Of a DNA stretch of 61,137 nucleotides, positions 26,530-35,689 are shown in pieces. The stretch lies in the NCBI RefSeq assembly GCF_006543045.1, contig NZ_RBZW01000070.1, positions 2,415 through 63,551 on the forward strand. The letters run 5' to 3'. This stretch comes from Salinadaptatus halalkaliphilus. GTDB lineage: Archaea; Halobacteriota; Halobacteria; Halobacteriales; Natrialbaceae. Numbering within the stretch: the first letter of the stretch is position 1; every line of letters starts with the position of its first letter. Position numbers and translations under genes: made by a program. Below the pieces are notes generated by a model. It ran no database searches, was not told where the DNA came from, and worked only from the letters and a program-made list of their open reading frames with translations.

Positions 26530-27288
26530 ATGCCCGACTCGAGGGACGCCGACACGCGAAAAACCACCCAGACGTCGCTTGCAGTCGTCGAAGCGATCAA
26601 TACACTCGACGGGGCGACGTTGACCGAACTGGCCGATCATACCGGCCTCGCAACCAGTACGCTCCATACCCATCTCAAAACGCTCGAGCAAGCGGAGTAC
26701 GTGACCCGAATCGACGGTACGTACGAACTCGGATTGCGACTTTTCTACATTGGGGAAAACGCTCGTCGACGCGACCCCAGATACACCCTGGCCCGAGACA
26801 AGGCATTCGAACTCGCAAATCAGGTGAACGAGGAGGTAAGTTTCGCAGTCGAAGAGTACGGCCGATCGATCATCCTCTACGACGAGACGCCGTCGCCGTC
26901 GGATCCCGGCTTTCAGGTCGGTCGCTACTTCCACATGCATAGCTCCGCAAGCGGCAAGGCGATGCTTGCAGCGTTCTCGGGGGATCGCGTCCACGAGATC
27001 ATCGATACCTGGGGCCTCCCGAAATATACGGAGAATACGATCACCGATGTGGACGAATTACTCGACGAACTCGAGCGAGTTCGAGAACAGGGGTATGCAG
27101 TGAATCGACAGGAAGAACTCGAAGGATTACACTCGGTCGCGATGGTGATCGACAATCCAGACGGATCGGTCTTCGGTTCGTTGGATATCTCCGGCCCACC
27201 GTATCGCCTACCGGAGGATAACGAGATCGCCGCACAGTTACGCCCCGTCGTTACCGAACTCGAGTCCGAACTCGAGCAGTACGACTGA
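26530..27288 (+). CDS. IclR family transcriptional regulator
   Basis: 252 residues. An N-terminal winged helix (about residues 10-70, with ATLTELADHTGLATSTLHTH as recognition region) is followed by the IclR effector domain with HMHSSASGKAMLAA and GYAVNRQEELEGLHSVA. It reads toward the methylaspartate ammonia-lyase gene, which is on the opposite strand and converges with it. Together with the IclR at 29458 it brackets that enzyme, so one or both may control it or the adjacent ilvA. Effector unknown. Confidence 0.9.
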   Translation: MPDSRDADTRKTTQTSLAVVEAINTLDGATLTELADHTGLATSTLHTHLKTLEQAEYVTRIDGTYELGLRLFYIGENARRRDPRYTLARDKAFELANQVNEEVSFAVEEYGRSIILYDETPSPSDPGFQVGRYFHMHSSASGKAMLAAFSGDRVHEIIDTWGLPKYTENTITDVDELLDELERVREQGYAVNRQEELEGLHSVAMVIDNPDGSVFGSLDISGPPYRLPEDNEIAAQLRPVVTELESELEQYD

Positions 27289-27665
27289 TTTACTACTGTA
27301 CTTATGTAAAACATTGTCGTATATAAACTAGTTTTCGAGTGCTATGCAGTAGTATTTACGATGTGTTCTCTCATCAAACAGTCTGAAACTGAGTACTTTA
27401 ATTGGTAAAAACATGATAGGACCGCCGACAGCGAACCTGTATGTACTCTCTTTTGATTGGTATCTATTAAAGATTAGTGAATAATATTGTGTATATATCA
27501 ATAGTAACGAATTTAATCATCCAGCTATCGATTTTAAACGACGAGCGACTATACCCACTATATTGATCGATCTGAATAAAAATTGATTTCATGCTTTATA
27601 AATGTGTGTTGACCGTCTCCACAATTCGGGGTGGGAGCCAGTTAGTCAAGTATGTTTATATGTAG
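27289..27665. other. AT-rich intergenic stretch
   Basis: Nothing coding is seen. Base composition is far below the GC of neighbours, with long A/T runs, so it may be foreign or relaxed DNA between convergent genes. Confidence 0.5.
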
Positions 27666-27782
27666 GGTTTGCACAATTCTGTCCGACAGTATGACTACGC
27701 CGACGTAATCGAAGCAGACATACTCGTTTTGGGTTACCGCGGACGCGGCGGCGAATTCCCACAAGTTCTGCAGCAGTATTAA
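27666..27782 (+). pseudogene. possible 3' fragment of a universal stress protein
   Basis: After a stop at 27663, a 38-codon frame encodes YDYADVIEADILVLGYRGRG followed by GEFPQVLQQY and a stop at 27780-27782. The ADxIEADxxVLGxRGRG pattern is that of UspA C-termini, where the glycine loop binds ATP. No 5' part is present. The stop overlaps the tail of the methylaspartate ammonia-lyase gene on the other strand by three bases. The stretch begins with CTGTCCGACAGTAT, which also ends the palindromic element at 59933-60041. Confidence 0.4.
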
Positions 27783-29014
27783 CTGTTTATTCGATAGCTC
27801 GTCCGAGCCATCTCATTGGCAACGATCTGATACCCTTCGTCGACTCCCATTCCGGGCTTTGCCAGTATCTGTGCCGGTTGTGTCGCGAGCGCTATCTGCG
27901 CACAGACTCGAGCCGAAACATCCGTTTCCGCACAGCTTCCGCCTAAGTATGCACGCGTATCGGTGTTTTCGCAGTACTGGACAGCGTCGATACTTGCAGT
28001 AATTTCACCGAGATCGGGCGTCTTGATCTGGACGACATCGACCGCGCCGGCATCAACAAAGGCGGTGACATCGTCGTAGGTGTTACAAAACTCGTCGGCG
28101 ATGATGTCTACGGGTATCGAACACTCGGTTAGGGCGTCCCGGAGTGTTCCGAGTACACGAATCTGATCATCGCGTGATCCAGCCTCTATCGGACTTTCTA
28201 CTTGGAGTGAATACGGCGATGCAGCGTCGCCGAGAGCTGCGAAGTAGTCTATCACCTCGTTGCGATCGTACGGGGGCGAGAAGATTTCCCCGACCGTCCC
28301 GTAGATATCTACGTGAAATGTCGGGTCGTACTCCGGAGAACTGAGCTCGGTCACTCGATCGCTGAGCCACTCCAGGTACTCGAGGAGCCGTTCTCCATCG
28401 GGGCCGATCTCAGCTACCGAGTTAAACAGCCCGTGAGGAAGAACGGGAACCTCTTTGAGAATCATCTTTTCGGCGTTTCGACGGCGGTCACTGCCGCTTT
28501 GACAGTAGATTGGAACCGGTTTGGGCGTACGGTCGATGCTGTATTCGGCACCGATTACCTCCGTCATCGTCTGTCCGGACGCCGTCGCTGCAGCATCGAG
28601 TAGCGCTTGGGAGACGCCGTATCGGACTGCCGTGTGTAACTCTTCCGTCGCAGCAATATCGCTCAGAATCTCGACGTTGGTCGTAAACTCACGGGCATCC
28701 TGACCGGCGAGGGCTTCTGAAACCGTCGTCTCAATCTGCTCGAGGTGATCCTCCGCAGTAAAAACCGTGTCGCGGCCACCGAATCCCGAGTATTGGACTG
28801 CTGTACAATCACCCAGACCGGTTCGGCCGTCTTCGAGTTCGATTATTACACTTGCGGCTTCGGCTGGCTGGCGGACATCGGTAAATCCCGCGGTAATCAC
28901 CTCTCCTTTGTACAGAAATCCGTCTCGTTCCGCGTTCGCCACGATAGCTTCCTTATCGTCAAAGTAGAATCCACCCGTCGTCTCCACTGCGGTTATGTTA
29001 GCTACCTTTGTCAT
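27779..29014 (-). CDS. mal: methylaspartate ammonia-lyase family enzyme
   Basis: 411 residues, an enolase-superfamily enzyme that removes ammonia from 3-methylaspartate to give mesaconate. The clostridial enzyme also acts slowly on aspartate, giving fumarate. It aligns almost residue for residue with that enzyme: H194 (VLPHG), magnesium ligands D236 (HVDIYGT), E273 (QVESP) and D307 (IADEFCN), and catalytic base K331 (VQIKTPDLG); the end AKPGMGVDEG is also kept. In haloarchaea the family serves the methylaspartate cycle, usually beside glutamate mutase. Here no mutase or mesaconyl-CoA gene is near. Neighbours are IclR regulators, an NhaC-type transporter and an asparaginase, so a different route or substrate is possible. 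Confidence 0.92.
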   Translation of the reverse strand: MTKVANITAVETTGGFYFDDKEAIVANAERDGFLYKGEVITAGFTDVRQPAEAASVIIELEDGRTGLGDCTAVQYSGFGGRDTVFTAEDHLEQIETTVSEALAGQDAREFTTNVEILSDIAATEELHTAVRYGVSQALLDAAATASGQTMTEVIGAEYSIDRTPKPVPIYCQSGSDRRRNAEKMILKEVPVLPHGLFNSVAEIGPDGERLLEYLEWLSDRVTELSSPEYDPTFHVDIYGTVGEIFSPPYDRNEVIDYFAALGDAASPYSLQVESPIEAGSRDDQIRVLGTLRDALTECSIPVDIIADEFCNTYDDVTAFVDAGAVDVVQIKTPDLGEITASIDAVQYCENTDTRAYLGGSCAETDVSARVCAQIALATQPAQILAKPGMGVDEGYQIVANEMARTSYRINS

Positions 29015-29457
29015 TTGTCGTCCATGCCAGTATTTATTGGGGGGTTATATATAAATTCCTATTACAGGGGCAGCATTGCTCTCGGACTGTATCCCGTTGT
29101 GGCAAACTCTTTCTATTATACATGGAATTGTCTTTCCCATGGCTCTTTTCTCGGGTCGGCGAGGAGATCGATTATTTACAAGTGTATGGGTGTAACCCTG
29201 GTGCTGGATCGAAGCGGTGGTACACGGTGGATGACGTATTCGTGTTCCAATTCAACGACTCGGATACGGTGCAGAAGACGGCCAATCCCCCAAAGAGACG
29301 GTGAGCTAAAAATCATGAGGCAGGGTTTTCAGGATACCCCCACCCAGCACGGGAGAGAGCACCTCCGCTACCGATACGATCAGTGGATGTTCGCTACGCT
29401 GAACGACGAGAATTCCATGATACATAGATTTATGAGGGTTAGAGAGCAAGAGAACGT
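29015..29457. other. divergent intergenic region
   Basis: Holds AT-rich promoters for the lyase (GGTTATATATAAATTCC near 29043-29060) and the second IclR gene (TTTATG at 29429-29434, 24-29 bases before its ATG). A short plus-strand frame ending at 29304 has gene-like codons but no recognisable family and may be a remnant. Confidence 0.5.
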
Positions 29458-30222
29458 ATGACCCAGAGTCAACGTTTAACGACGACCGAAACATCGCTAG
29501 CGGTTATCGAGACGATTCAGGAGCTTGACGGGGCGACGCCGGCCGAACTCGCGGCGACACTCGAGTTATCCGAGAGCACCGTATACAAACATCTCTATAC
29601 GCTCTCAAAGCACGGTTACGTCGCCTCTGACGGCGACGAATACCGACTCGGGGCGAGATTCTATCACATCGGGATGTACGTCCGGAACCGCAGCAAGGTA
29701 TACGAACTGGCGGGCAAGTACGTCATCACACTCGCCGAGCAGTCCGACGAGGAATCCGATTTTGGAATCGAGGAGAACGGGCGCATCGTGACGCTATTCG
29801 ATTCGGTCGGCAGTTCCGCCACGCCGAGCTCTCGGCTTAACAACTACGAGTACATGCATACGACGGCCATCGGGAAGGCAATCCTCGCTCGATTGCCCGA
29901 GTCACGCGTCGACGAGATCGTCGACCGATGGGGACTCCCGTCACTCACAGCGGAGACAATTACGTCGCGAGCGGAGCTCGACGCCGAACTCGACCGCATT
30001 CTGGAACGGGGCTACGCGATCAACGATCAGGAGTCGATTCCAGGCAAACGCGTCGCCGGCGTCGTCGCTGAGGATCCGGACGGACACGTCATCGGGGGGT
30101 TCACCGTTTCCGGCCCGGCATACCGGATCGAAGACACTGACCTCCACCAGGAATTTCCCGACATTCTGCAGCGAGTCGTGCCGGAGTTCGAGGCGGAACT
30201 GGTTTCGCAGGGACTCCTGTAA
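29458..30222 (+). CDS. IclR family transcriptional regulator
   Basis: 254 residues. The N-terminal helix-turn-helix reads ATPAELAATLELSESTVYKH, and the effector domain includes YMHTTAIGKAILARLPESR and GYAINDQESIPGKRVAGV. It is divergent from the methylaspartate ammonia-lyase, the usual arrangement for an IclR protein and its target, and reads toward the NhaC-type transporter. It is related to, but clearly distinct from, the IclR at 26530. Confidence 0.9.
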   Translation: MTQSQRLTTTETSLAVIETIQELDGATPAELAATLELSESTVYKHLYTLSKHGYVASDGDEYRLGARFYHIGMYVRNRSKVYELAGKYVITLAEQSDEESDFGIEENGRIVTLFDSVGSSATPSSRLNNYEYMHTTAIGKAILARLPESRVDEIVDRWGLPSLTAETITSRAELDAELDRILERGYAINDQESIPGKRVAGVVAEDPDGHVIGGFTVSGPAYRIEDTDLHQEFPDILQRVVPEFEAELVSQGLL

Positions 30223-30268
30223 CCTGACTCGAGATCGGCGAACGAACGGATAATCTATAGTCGCCACT

Positions 30269-30347
30269 GATACAATTTCCCGTCCGTCAGTTCCGACGCA
30301 ACCGCCGTCCAGGTCGTGGTTGCGCCGGGACATCGGTACAGTACTCA
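30269..30347 (+). repeat. palindromic repeat, copy 5 (degenerate)
   Basis: ATACAATTTCCCGTCCGTCAG at its left is followed by a core GACGCAACCGCCGTCCAGGTC and GTGGTTGCGCCGGGACATCG. This parallels copy 7 at 54399 but with decayed ends. It lies 47 bp after the IclR stop codon. Confidence 0.55.
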
Positions 30348-30468
30348 TCTATTTTCCGGCTATATTTGTTGAATATCCTGTAGTAAACGCCACTGCATCC
30401 CCCAATCTGATCGCTTCCCTCCTTCCATTCAAAAGATTAAAATAGTGTAGGTCTCACATTGAGTGTGT

Positions 30469-32238
30469 ATGACATACGAATCTCTTCCGGTTGCAGCACT
30501 GGCACTGGCACCACCGATTCTCGCGATCGTACTCGCGATGTATACGCGGCAGGTTCTCGTGTCGTTGTTCGCTGGGGTATGGGTCGGTGCATTGATGATT
30601 GCCAGCTGGGATCCGATTGCGGCGACGGCGCTGTCGATGGGTTGGATCGTGGAAGTCGTTAGATCGCCTTTCAACACCACGTTTTTGATCTTAATCATGT
30701 TTATGGGTGCCGGCGCCGCGTTTATCTACAAATCCGGCGGGATCCTTGCGCTTCAGAACTGGATCGGCCACCGGGTGAACACGGCCCGTGACTCCCAGAT
30801 TTTGACGTGGATCATCGGGATTTTCATCTTCTTCGACTCGTATACGAGCACGATCGTTACAGGTAACGCGACTCGAGAACTCTCTGAGGAAACCAATACT
30901 TCCAGGGAGATGCACGCCTACGTGCTCGACTCGACGACGTCGCCGGTGACGACCTTCGGTCCGGTTTCAAATTGGATCGGGTACCAGGTCTCGATGATCA
31001 TTGTCGGGTTCGAGGCCGCGCGCTTCACTGCTTCGGAAGTCGGAATCACTGCCTTTGGTCTGTTCCTCCAGAGCATTCCGTGGAACATCTACTGTTTCCT
31101 GGCCTTTTTTATGGTCGGGTTCATCTCGATCACCCAGCGGTTCTACGGCCCGATGCTGGACGCCGAGTGGCGCTCGCGGGCCGAGAAGAAGACTCGCCGT
31201 GACGACGCGACGCCGCTTTCCGATATCACGACCGATGTCGGTGAGCCAAGCGAGAAGAACCCGACCCTGTTCAACTTCTTCGCACCGATTCTGACGCTGC
31301 TGATCGTCGGCGTCGTCTCCCTGTGGTGGCTGGGCGGCGGCCACCAGCCTGGCGTCGATGTTGCGACTGCATTCCAGGAGACCGATGTTGCGCTCGGACT
31401 TCTGTACGGTTCGTTCGCGTTCATGGTCGTCGGGATGTTCGGTGCGGTTGGCTTTGGCGCCATGGACCTCGAGGAGGCCAGCGACACCGTGATCAATGGG
31501 TTCAAAACGATGATGATCGCGGCTGCGATCATCGTCCTTGCCTGGAGCATCGGCCACGCGGCCGAACAGGTCGGAACGGCACAGTACATCGTCGACGTGA
31601 TGGTCGGCAGCGGTATTCCTGGGTCGTTCTTGCCGCTTATCATCTTCGTCGCTGCGATGTTTATCGCGTTCACGACGGGGACCTCCTGGGGGACCATGGC
31701 GATCCTGACACCGCTTGCGATCCCGCTGGGGTACGAACTGGTTGGCTTGTCGATCCTCCCAGTTTTGATGGGTGTTCTGTTCGGCGGCGCAATCTGGGGT
31801 GACCACGTCTCGCCGATCAGCGATACCACCGTGATGTCTTCGATCTTCGCCGGGTCCGATCACATCGACCACGTGAACACGCAGATCCCGTTCGCGATGA
31901 CCGCAGCCGGCGTGACCGTGGTCGCGTTGCTGCTGTACGCCGTTGGAATCACCTCCGCGATGGTGTTGCTCCCACTGTCGATCGTCCTCACCGCTGGCGT
32001 CGTCGTCGCGCTGAACAAGTTCGACGCGCGCCGCAAGAACCTCCCAGAGGTTATGCCAACGGCCGAGGCGATCGACAACGGCGAGGTCGATGTTGCGGGA
32101 ATCGAGAACGGGAATCGCTCCGCAGTGACGGGCGCTAACGGAACCTACGACTTCTTCACGTCGATCCCGCTTATCGCGGTCGGCGTCGTCCTCGCGTACC
32201 TCGGTCTGGTGTTCGCGTTCGTGACCTTCGGATTTTGA
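30469..32238 (+). CDS. NhaC family sodium-coupled antiporter/transporter
   Basis: 589 residues from ATG 30469, with an AT box TTAAAATAG 24-32 bases upstream. About twelve hydrophobic helices and the family segments FIFFDSYTSTIVTGNATREL and GDHVSPISDTTVMSS are present. The family exchanges sodium or protons, and several members move organic anions or amino acids instead. Placement between the lyase/IclR pair and an asparaginase suggests substrate uptake or exchange for that pathway, but sodium/proton exchange cannot be excluded. Confidence 0.88.
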   Translation: MTYESLPVAALALAPPILAIVLAMYTRQVLVSLFAGVWVGALMIASWDPIAATALSMGWIVEVVRSPFNTTFLILIMFMGAGAAFIYKSGGILALQNWIGHRVNTARDSQILTWIIGIFIFFDSYTSTIVTGNATRELSEETNTSREMHAYVLDSTTSPVTTFGPVSNWIGYQVSMIIVGFEAARFTASEVGITAFGLFLQSIPWNIYCFLAFFMVGFISITQRFYGPMLDAEWRSRAEKKTRRDDATPLSDITTDVGEPSEKNPTLFNFFAPILTLLIVGVVSLWWLGGGHQPGVDVATAFQETDVALGLLYGSFAFMVVGMFGAVGFGAMDLEEASDTVINGFKTMMIAAAIIVLAWSIGHAAEQVGTAQYIVDVMVGSGIPGSFLPLIIFVAAMFIAFTTGTSWGTMAILTPLAIPLGYELVGLSILPVLMGVLFGGAIWGDHVSPISDTTVMSSIFAGSDHIDHVNTQIPFAMTAAGVTVVALLLYAVGITSAMVLLPLSIVLTAGVVVALNKFDARRKNLPEVMPTAEAIDNGEVDVAGIENGNRSAVTGANGTYDFFTSIPLIAVGVVLAYLGLVFAFVTFGF

Positions 32239-32343
32239 CTCACTCGCAATCGATTCTGCCTTTTCCTCGCGTTTGTTCGGGACTGCTTGACCGAACTAAG
32301 ACCGATCATAACCGCTATACGTCTCCTTCTGTTAGTGTCACAC

Positions 32344-33342
32344 ATGCCATCCGTCCATGCTATCGCCACCGGTGGGACGATCGCGGGTACCTCGAGCGAG
32401 GACGGGACCGTCCCGACCGAATCGGTCCAGGAACTGGCGCGAGACTATCCGGATGTCTTCGACCGCGTCGATGTCGAACTGGATCAGTTGATGCAGACGC
32501 CGAGTTCGGAACTGGCTCTTGAAGACCTCGAGGCGCTTGCCGGCCGAATTCGGGCCGTCGCTGACGATGTCGACGGCGTCGTGGTCTTCCACGGAACTGA
32601 CACGATCGAGGAGACGGCCTATTTCCTCGATCTTGTCCTCGAGGGAGACGTGCCCGTCGTCCTTACGGGTGCCCAGCGGGCACACGACCAGATCGGTCCC
32701 GACGGGCCGGCGAACGTCTGTGGCGCGTTTGACGCGGCGAGCCACGAGTACGTCCGTGACGGCGTCTACGTCTTCTTCAACGAACGACTCCATGCAGCAC
32801 GGCCGGTGACGAAGCACCACAGCAGTAATCCCGACGCCTACGACTCGGGGAACTACGGGCCGGTTGCCGAACGGACGCCGGATGGGTTCTGGTTCTACCG
32901 GCGTCCCGAGAGTCTGTCGCGGACGGTCTCGGTTCGGGAACTGACGGCGACCGTCACTGTCGTCCCGACGTCGACGGACACGGACGGCGACCTGATTCGA
33001 GACACCGTCGACCGCGGCGTCGACGGCATCGTCGTCGACGGGCTCGGACTGGGAAACGTCCCCGAAAATGTGGCTGCAGCTGTCGCAGACGCGATAGAGG
33101 CGGGCGTCACTGTCGTCGTCACGACGCGGTGCCGAAACGGCGTCGTTGCCGGCGTCTATGGCTCTGGCGGTGGCGGACGGACGCTCGAGGAGGCGGGTAC
33201 CGTATTCGCGTCGAACCTCTCGGCTCACAAGGCCCGGCTCAAACTCCTTGTCGCACTGTCGGCACGGGACCACGGCGACGATGTCCGTGGGCTCTTTGAT
33301 CCCGAACGGTATGACGGTCACGGATACGTCCGAACTGAATGA
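32344..33342 (+). CDS. L-asparaginase family protein
   Basis: 332 residues from ATG 32344. Hydrolyses asparagine to aspartate and ammonia. The two catalytic threonine motifs are visible, ATGGTIAGT with T12 and HGTDT at 83-87, plus the supporting lysine K157 in TKHHSSN. No signal peptide, so cytosolic. It follows the NhaC-type gene by 105 bp on the same strand. The product aspartate could feed the adjacent ammonia-lyase, giving fumarate. Amidase activity on other amides, including the glutamyl-tRNA amidotransferase D type, is a less likely alternative. Confidence 0.9.
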   Translation: MPSVHAIATGGTIAGTSSEDGTVPTESVQELARDYPDVFDRVDVELDQLMQTPSSELALEDLEALAGRIRAVADDVDGVVVFHGTDTIEETAYFLDLVLEGDVPVVLTGAQRAHDQIGPDGPANVCGAFDAASHEYVRDGVYVFFNERLHAARPVTKHHSSNPDAYDSGNYGPVAERTPDGFWFYRRPESLSRTVSVRELTATVTVVPTSTDTDGDLIRDTVDRGVDGIVVDGLGLGNVPENVAAAVADAIEAGVTVVVTTRCRNGVVAGVYGSGGGGRTLEEAGTVFASNLSAHKARLKLLVALSARDHGDDVRGLFDPERYDGHGYVRTE

Positions 33343-34194
33343 GATGTGTAACTGTCTCCACAAAGCCGACGTTCCGTACAGAAATCGCACAATCAAAACA
33401 GATGTGACCGACTCGACATAATTACTCTATTCTGGTATAATTGGGGAATACTAACTTAGAACCAATATAATAGGAAGGGGACTAACTCAAGCGTCGATGA
33501 TTAGGGCGTCGGGATGTCGATCGGCCGTACCTCTTCTGACCGTTCTCGGCGGCGCTGTGTAGATATGAGATGCCGGAGTAATGCGGTGTAAGTCGGGGTT
33601 TTTGTGCCTACGTTCGACCACCATGACGACCTTCCCACCGAGATTTAGTTAGATTTTGTAGAGTACAACGTATCCCCGAGCGAACTACTATGACGCAATA
33701 TCAAACTCTATGTTCAAAACAACCAACATCGAATACAACTCATAATATTTAACTATTCACTATCCAGACTGCTGGCGGGCTCCTTACGAACGGTGGCGTA
33801 GCGCCCTCGCTCAGCAAACCCACAGCCCAAAACCAGCCGAGACGTTTTTGGCCAGTAGCTTTAGGCTGCCTTTCTCCCAATATTCACCTAGCGGGGGCGA
33901 CGGGATATCGAAGCTTCCAACACCAATTGGCTCGCGCACCCCGCTACTGATCCTATCGGACAGAACTATCGGACGAATTCGCCGGACCGGTCCACCGAAG
34001 TCGCTTTATTGCCCGCTGTCCGACGATATGAACTCCTTGTGACACACCGAGTTCAGGAGGTCGTCGCTCTCGCTCGGGTGGCTCCGCTCGGTCGATGATT
34101 CTATTAACCGATACCGGACTTCTATTACAGATACCTGTTACAGACTTCTGTAGTAACCTGGGAACGGAGATAGCCCACTCGAGGTCTGGCCCCG
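33343..34194. other. 852 bp gene-free stretch
   Basis: AT-rich at 33420-33760. A GC-richer part at 33811-34005 has an open minus-strand frame without a clear start, perhaps a remnant; an overlapping plus-strand frame at 33848-34042 is equally unconvincing. CTATCGGACAGAACTATCGGAC near 33953 and CTGTCCGAC near 34016 form a weak inverted pair. No RNA gene was recognised. Confidence 0.4.
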
Positions 34195-34270
34195 ATACGG
34201 TTTAGTGTACGCTGTTGCCGGTGTAACCGCGACCCGGACCACGGTTGCGCCGGTAACTGTAGCGTTCACC
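34195..34270 (+). repeat. palindromic repeat, copy 6 (partly decayed)
   Basis: Left part ATACGGTTTAGTGTACGCTG and core GGTGTAACCGCGACCCGG then CCACGGTTGCGCCGGTAACT match the family; the right end has drifted. It ends about 14 bp beyond the stop codon of the AbrB-PhoU gene and may help end its transcript. Confidence 0.65.
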
Positions 34271-34283
34271 GCTGGCGGTGCCG

Positions 34284-35279
34284 TTACGGGCTCGGGGCCG
34301 CTTTTTGCAGGGCTGTTTCGGCAATGTTCCCTCCGTAGTCTCCACTTCGGGAAAGCGAGTCGAGAATCAACCCCAGCGATTGGGCGTGGGCCGGCTCGAG
34401 CTCCCGGAGCATGTCGTCGATGTGGCGCGTGTGTTCGTCGATCTCGAGGACTGACTCGAGCGCGTCGTGGCCGAAATCGGTTGCCTGGTCGCTTTCCTCG
34501 GCAAACAGCGCGTCCATCGCTTTCTCGATGATATCGTCGGTATCGCTGTGGAGGTCGAGCAAGGCGTCGGCGACGTTGTCCGGAATGTCGTCCAATTTGA
34601 GCGTCAGCTGACTAATCTTGACGGCGTGATCCGCGATGCGCTCGAGTTGACGGGCACTCGAGTGGTAGTCGAAACAGTCTTCGCGTGGCACACCGAGTTC
34701 TTCGGCGGCTTTCGGTGATCGCAACGTCGCACGAAAGATGCGGGAGACGACGAGCCAGAGGCGGTCGACGTCGTCGTCGCGCTCGGTGACGTCGTGGGCG
34801 ATGTCGTCGTCGTTTTCGACGAGGGCGGTGATCGCGTCCTCGAGCATCGAGGTCGCGATCAGGCGCATTCGGGTGACGGCGTTGATGATCGATAGCTCGG
34901 CGGAGTCGAGCAGATCCTGGACGACGACGGTACCGGTCTGCTCTTCGACGATTTCGACGCCGATGAGCCCCTGGATCGCGTTTCGGATCGCTCGCCGTTG
35001 GTCGGTCGTGATGCGATCTGCCTCGAGCGTGATGATATCGAAGCCGCTGACGTACATCGTGAGGACGGCTCGAATCAGCTGTTCGTCCTCGAGGGTCGCT
35101 ATCTCGAGTGTGCCCTCCTGATGTTCGGTCGTGGTCTGGGGCGTCACGAGCAAGGTGTCGTCTTCGGAGTACAGTTCGACGGTCGAGCCGTTACTGATGT
35201 CGTTTGCCGTTGCCCACGTCTTGGGTAGCGAGACGGTGTATGTCGAGCCTCCAGTTACCTGGACTTTCCGCGTCTCCAT
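34284..35279 (-). CDS. AbrB/SpoVT domain-PhoU domain phosphate regulator
   Basis: 331 residues from ATG 35279; a GTG nine bases earlier is possible. The first 50 residues form a swapped-hairpin AbrB-type DNA-binding fold (METRKVQVTGGSTYTVSLPK, TWA). The rest consists of two PhoU-like helical repeats (SSARQLERIADHAVKIS; SGDYGGNIAETAL). Such proteins are thought to link phosphate transporter activity to gene control in haloarchaea. A TATA-like ATTTATG about 26 bases upstream implies a leaderless transcript. It is divergent from pstS and shares the control region with it. Confidence 0.9.
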   Translation of the reverse strand: METRKVQVTGGSTYTVSLPKTWATANDISNGSTVELYSEDDTLLVTPQTTTEHQEGTLEIATLEDEQLIRAVLTMYVSGFDIITLEADRITTDQRRAIRNAIQGLIGVEIVEEQTGTVVVQDLLDSAELSIINAVTRMRLIATSMLEDAITALVENDDDIAHDVTERDDDVDRLWLVVSRIFRATLRSPKAAEELGVPREDCFDYHSSARQLERIADHAVKISQLTLKLDDIPDNVADALLDLHSDTDDIIEKAMDALFAEESDQATDFGHDALESVLEIDEHTRHIDDMLRELEPAHAQSLGLILDSLSRSGDYGGNIAETALQKAAPSP

Positions 35280-35689
35280 ATAGCGCACTCTCTATGGGAG
35301 GAACATAAATCTATCTTCATCTATAGAGTCAGTGGTGATTGCACGCCACTTGGCGACGATTACTACTGTGTTTGTCCTATCCAAACAGAGAGATACGTTC
35401 GATACTATACCATATATATCACTATATATTTGAATGTACTGCAATCTACGCGCCAGGGGTCTGCTCCCCGTATTCGGGTTTGGTCCGTCGCGGATCTCGG
35501 ATCGTGTTCGTCTCCGTCCGCATTCTGTTCGTGTCGCGTGAGGGTGTACAGTGAGAGACATGGCTAATAGACGATGGTACTGCCCCCTCTTGTGGACTAT
35601 GTATCGATATAGAGAACTCTATTTGGATCAGCAGATAGATATATAGATATTAGCATTGCCTTTATACCGTCCGCGGCACAGTTGACGTG
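35280..35689. promoter_or_regulatory. divergent control region of AbrB-PhoU and pst operon
   Basis: TATA-like CTTTATACC at about 35660-35668, 22-30 bases before the pstS ATG. A motif ACTATGTATCGATATAGAG at 35597-35615 contains GTATCGATA, also present twice upstream of phnD. AT-rich palindromic DNA (CATATATATCACTATATATT) lies at about 35410-35430. No gene is supported. Confidence 0.6.

Noticed and set aside
33811-34042. Overlapping open frames on both strands in the gap before AbrB-PhoU
   Set aside because: The minus-strand frame has no convincing start and neither matches a known family. Both are short enough to arise in moderately GC-rich DNA.
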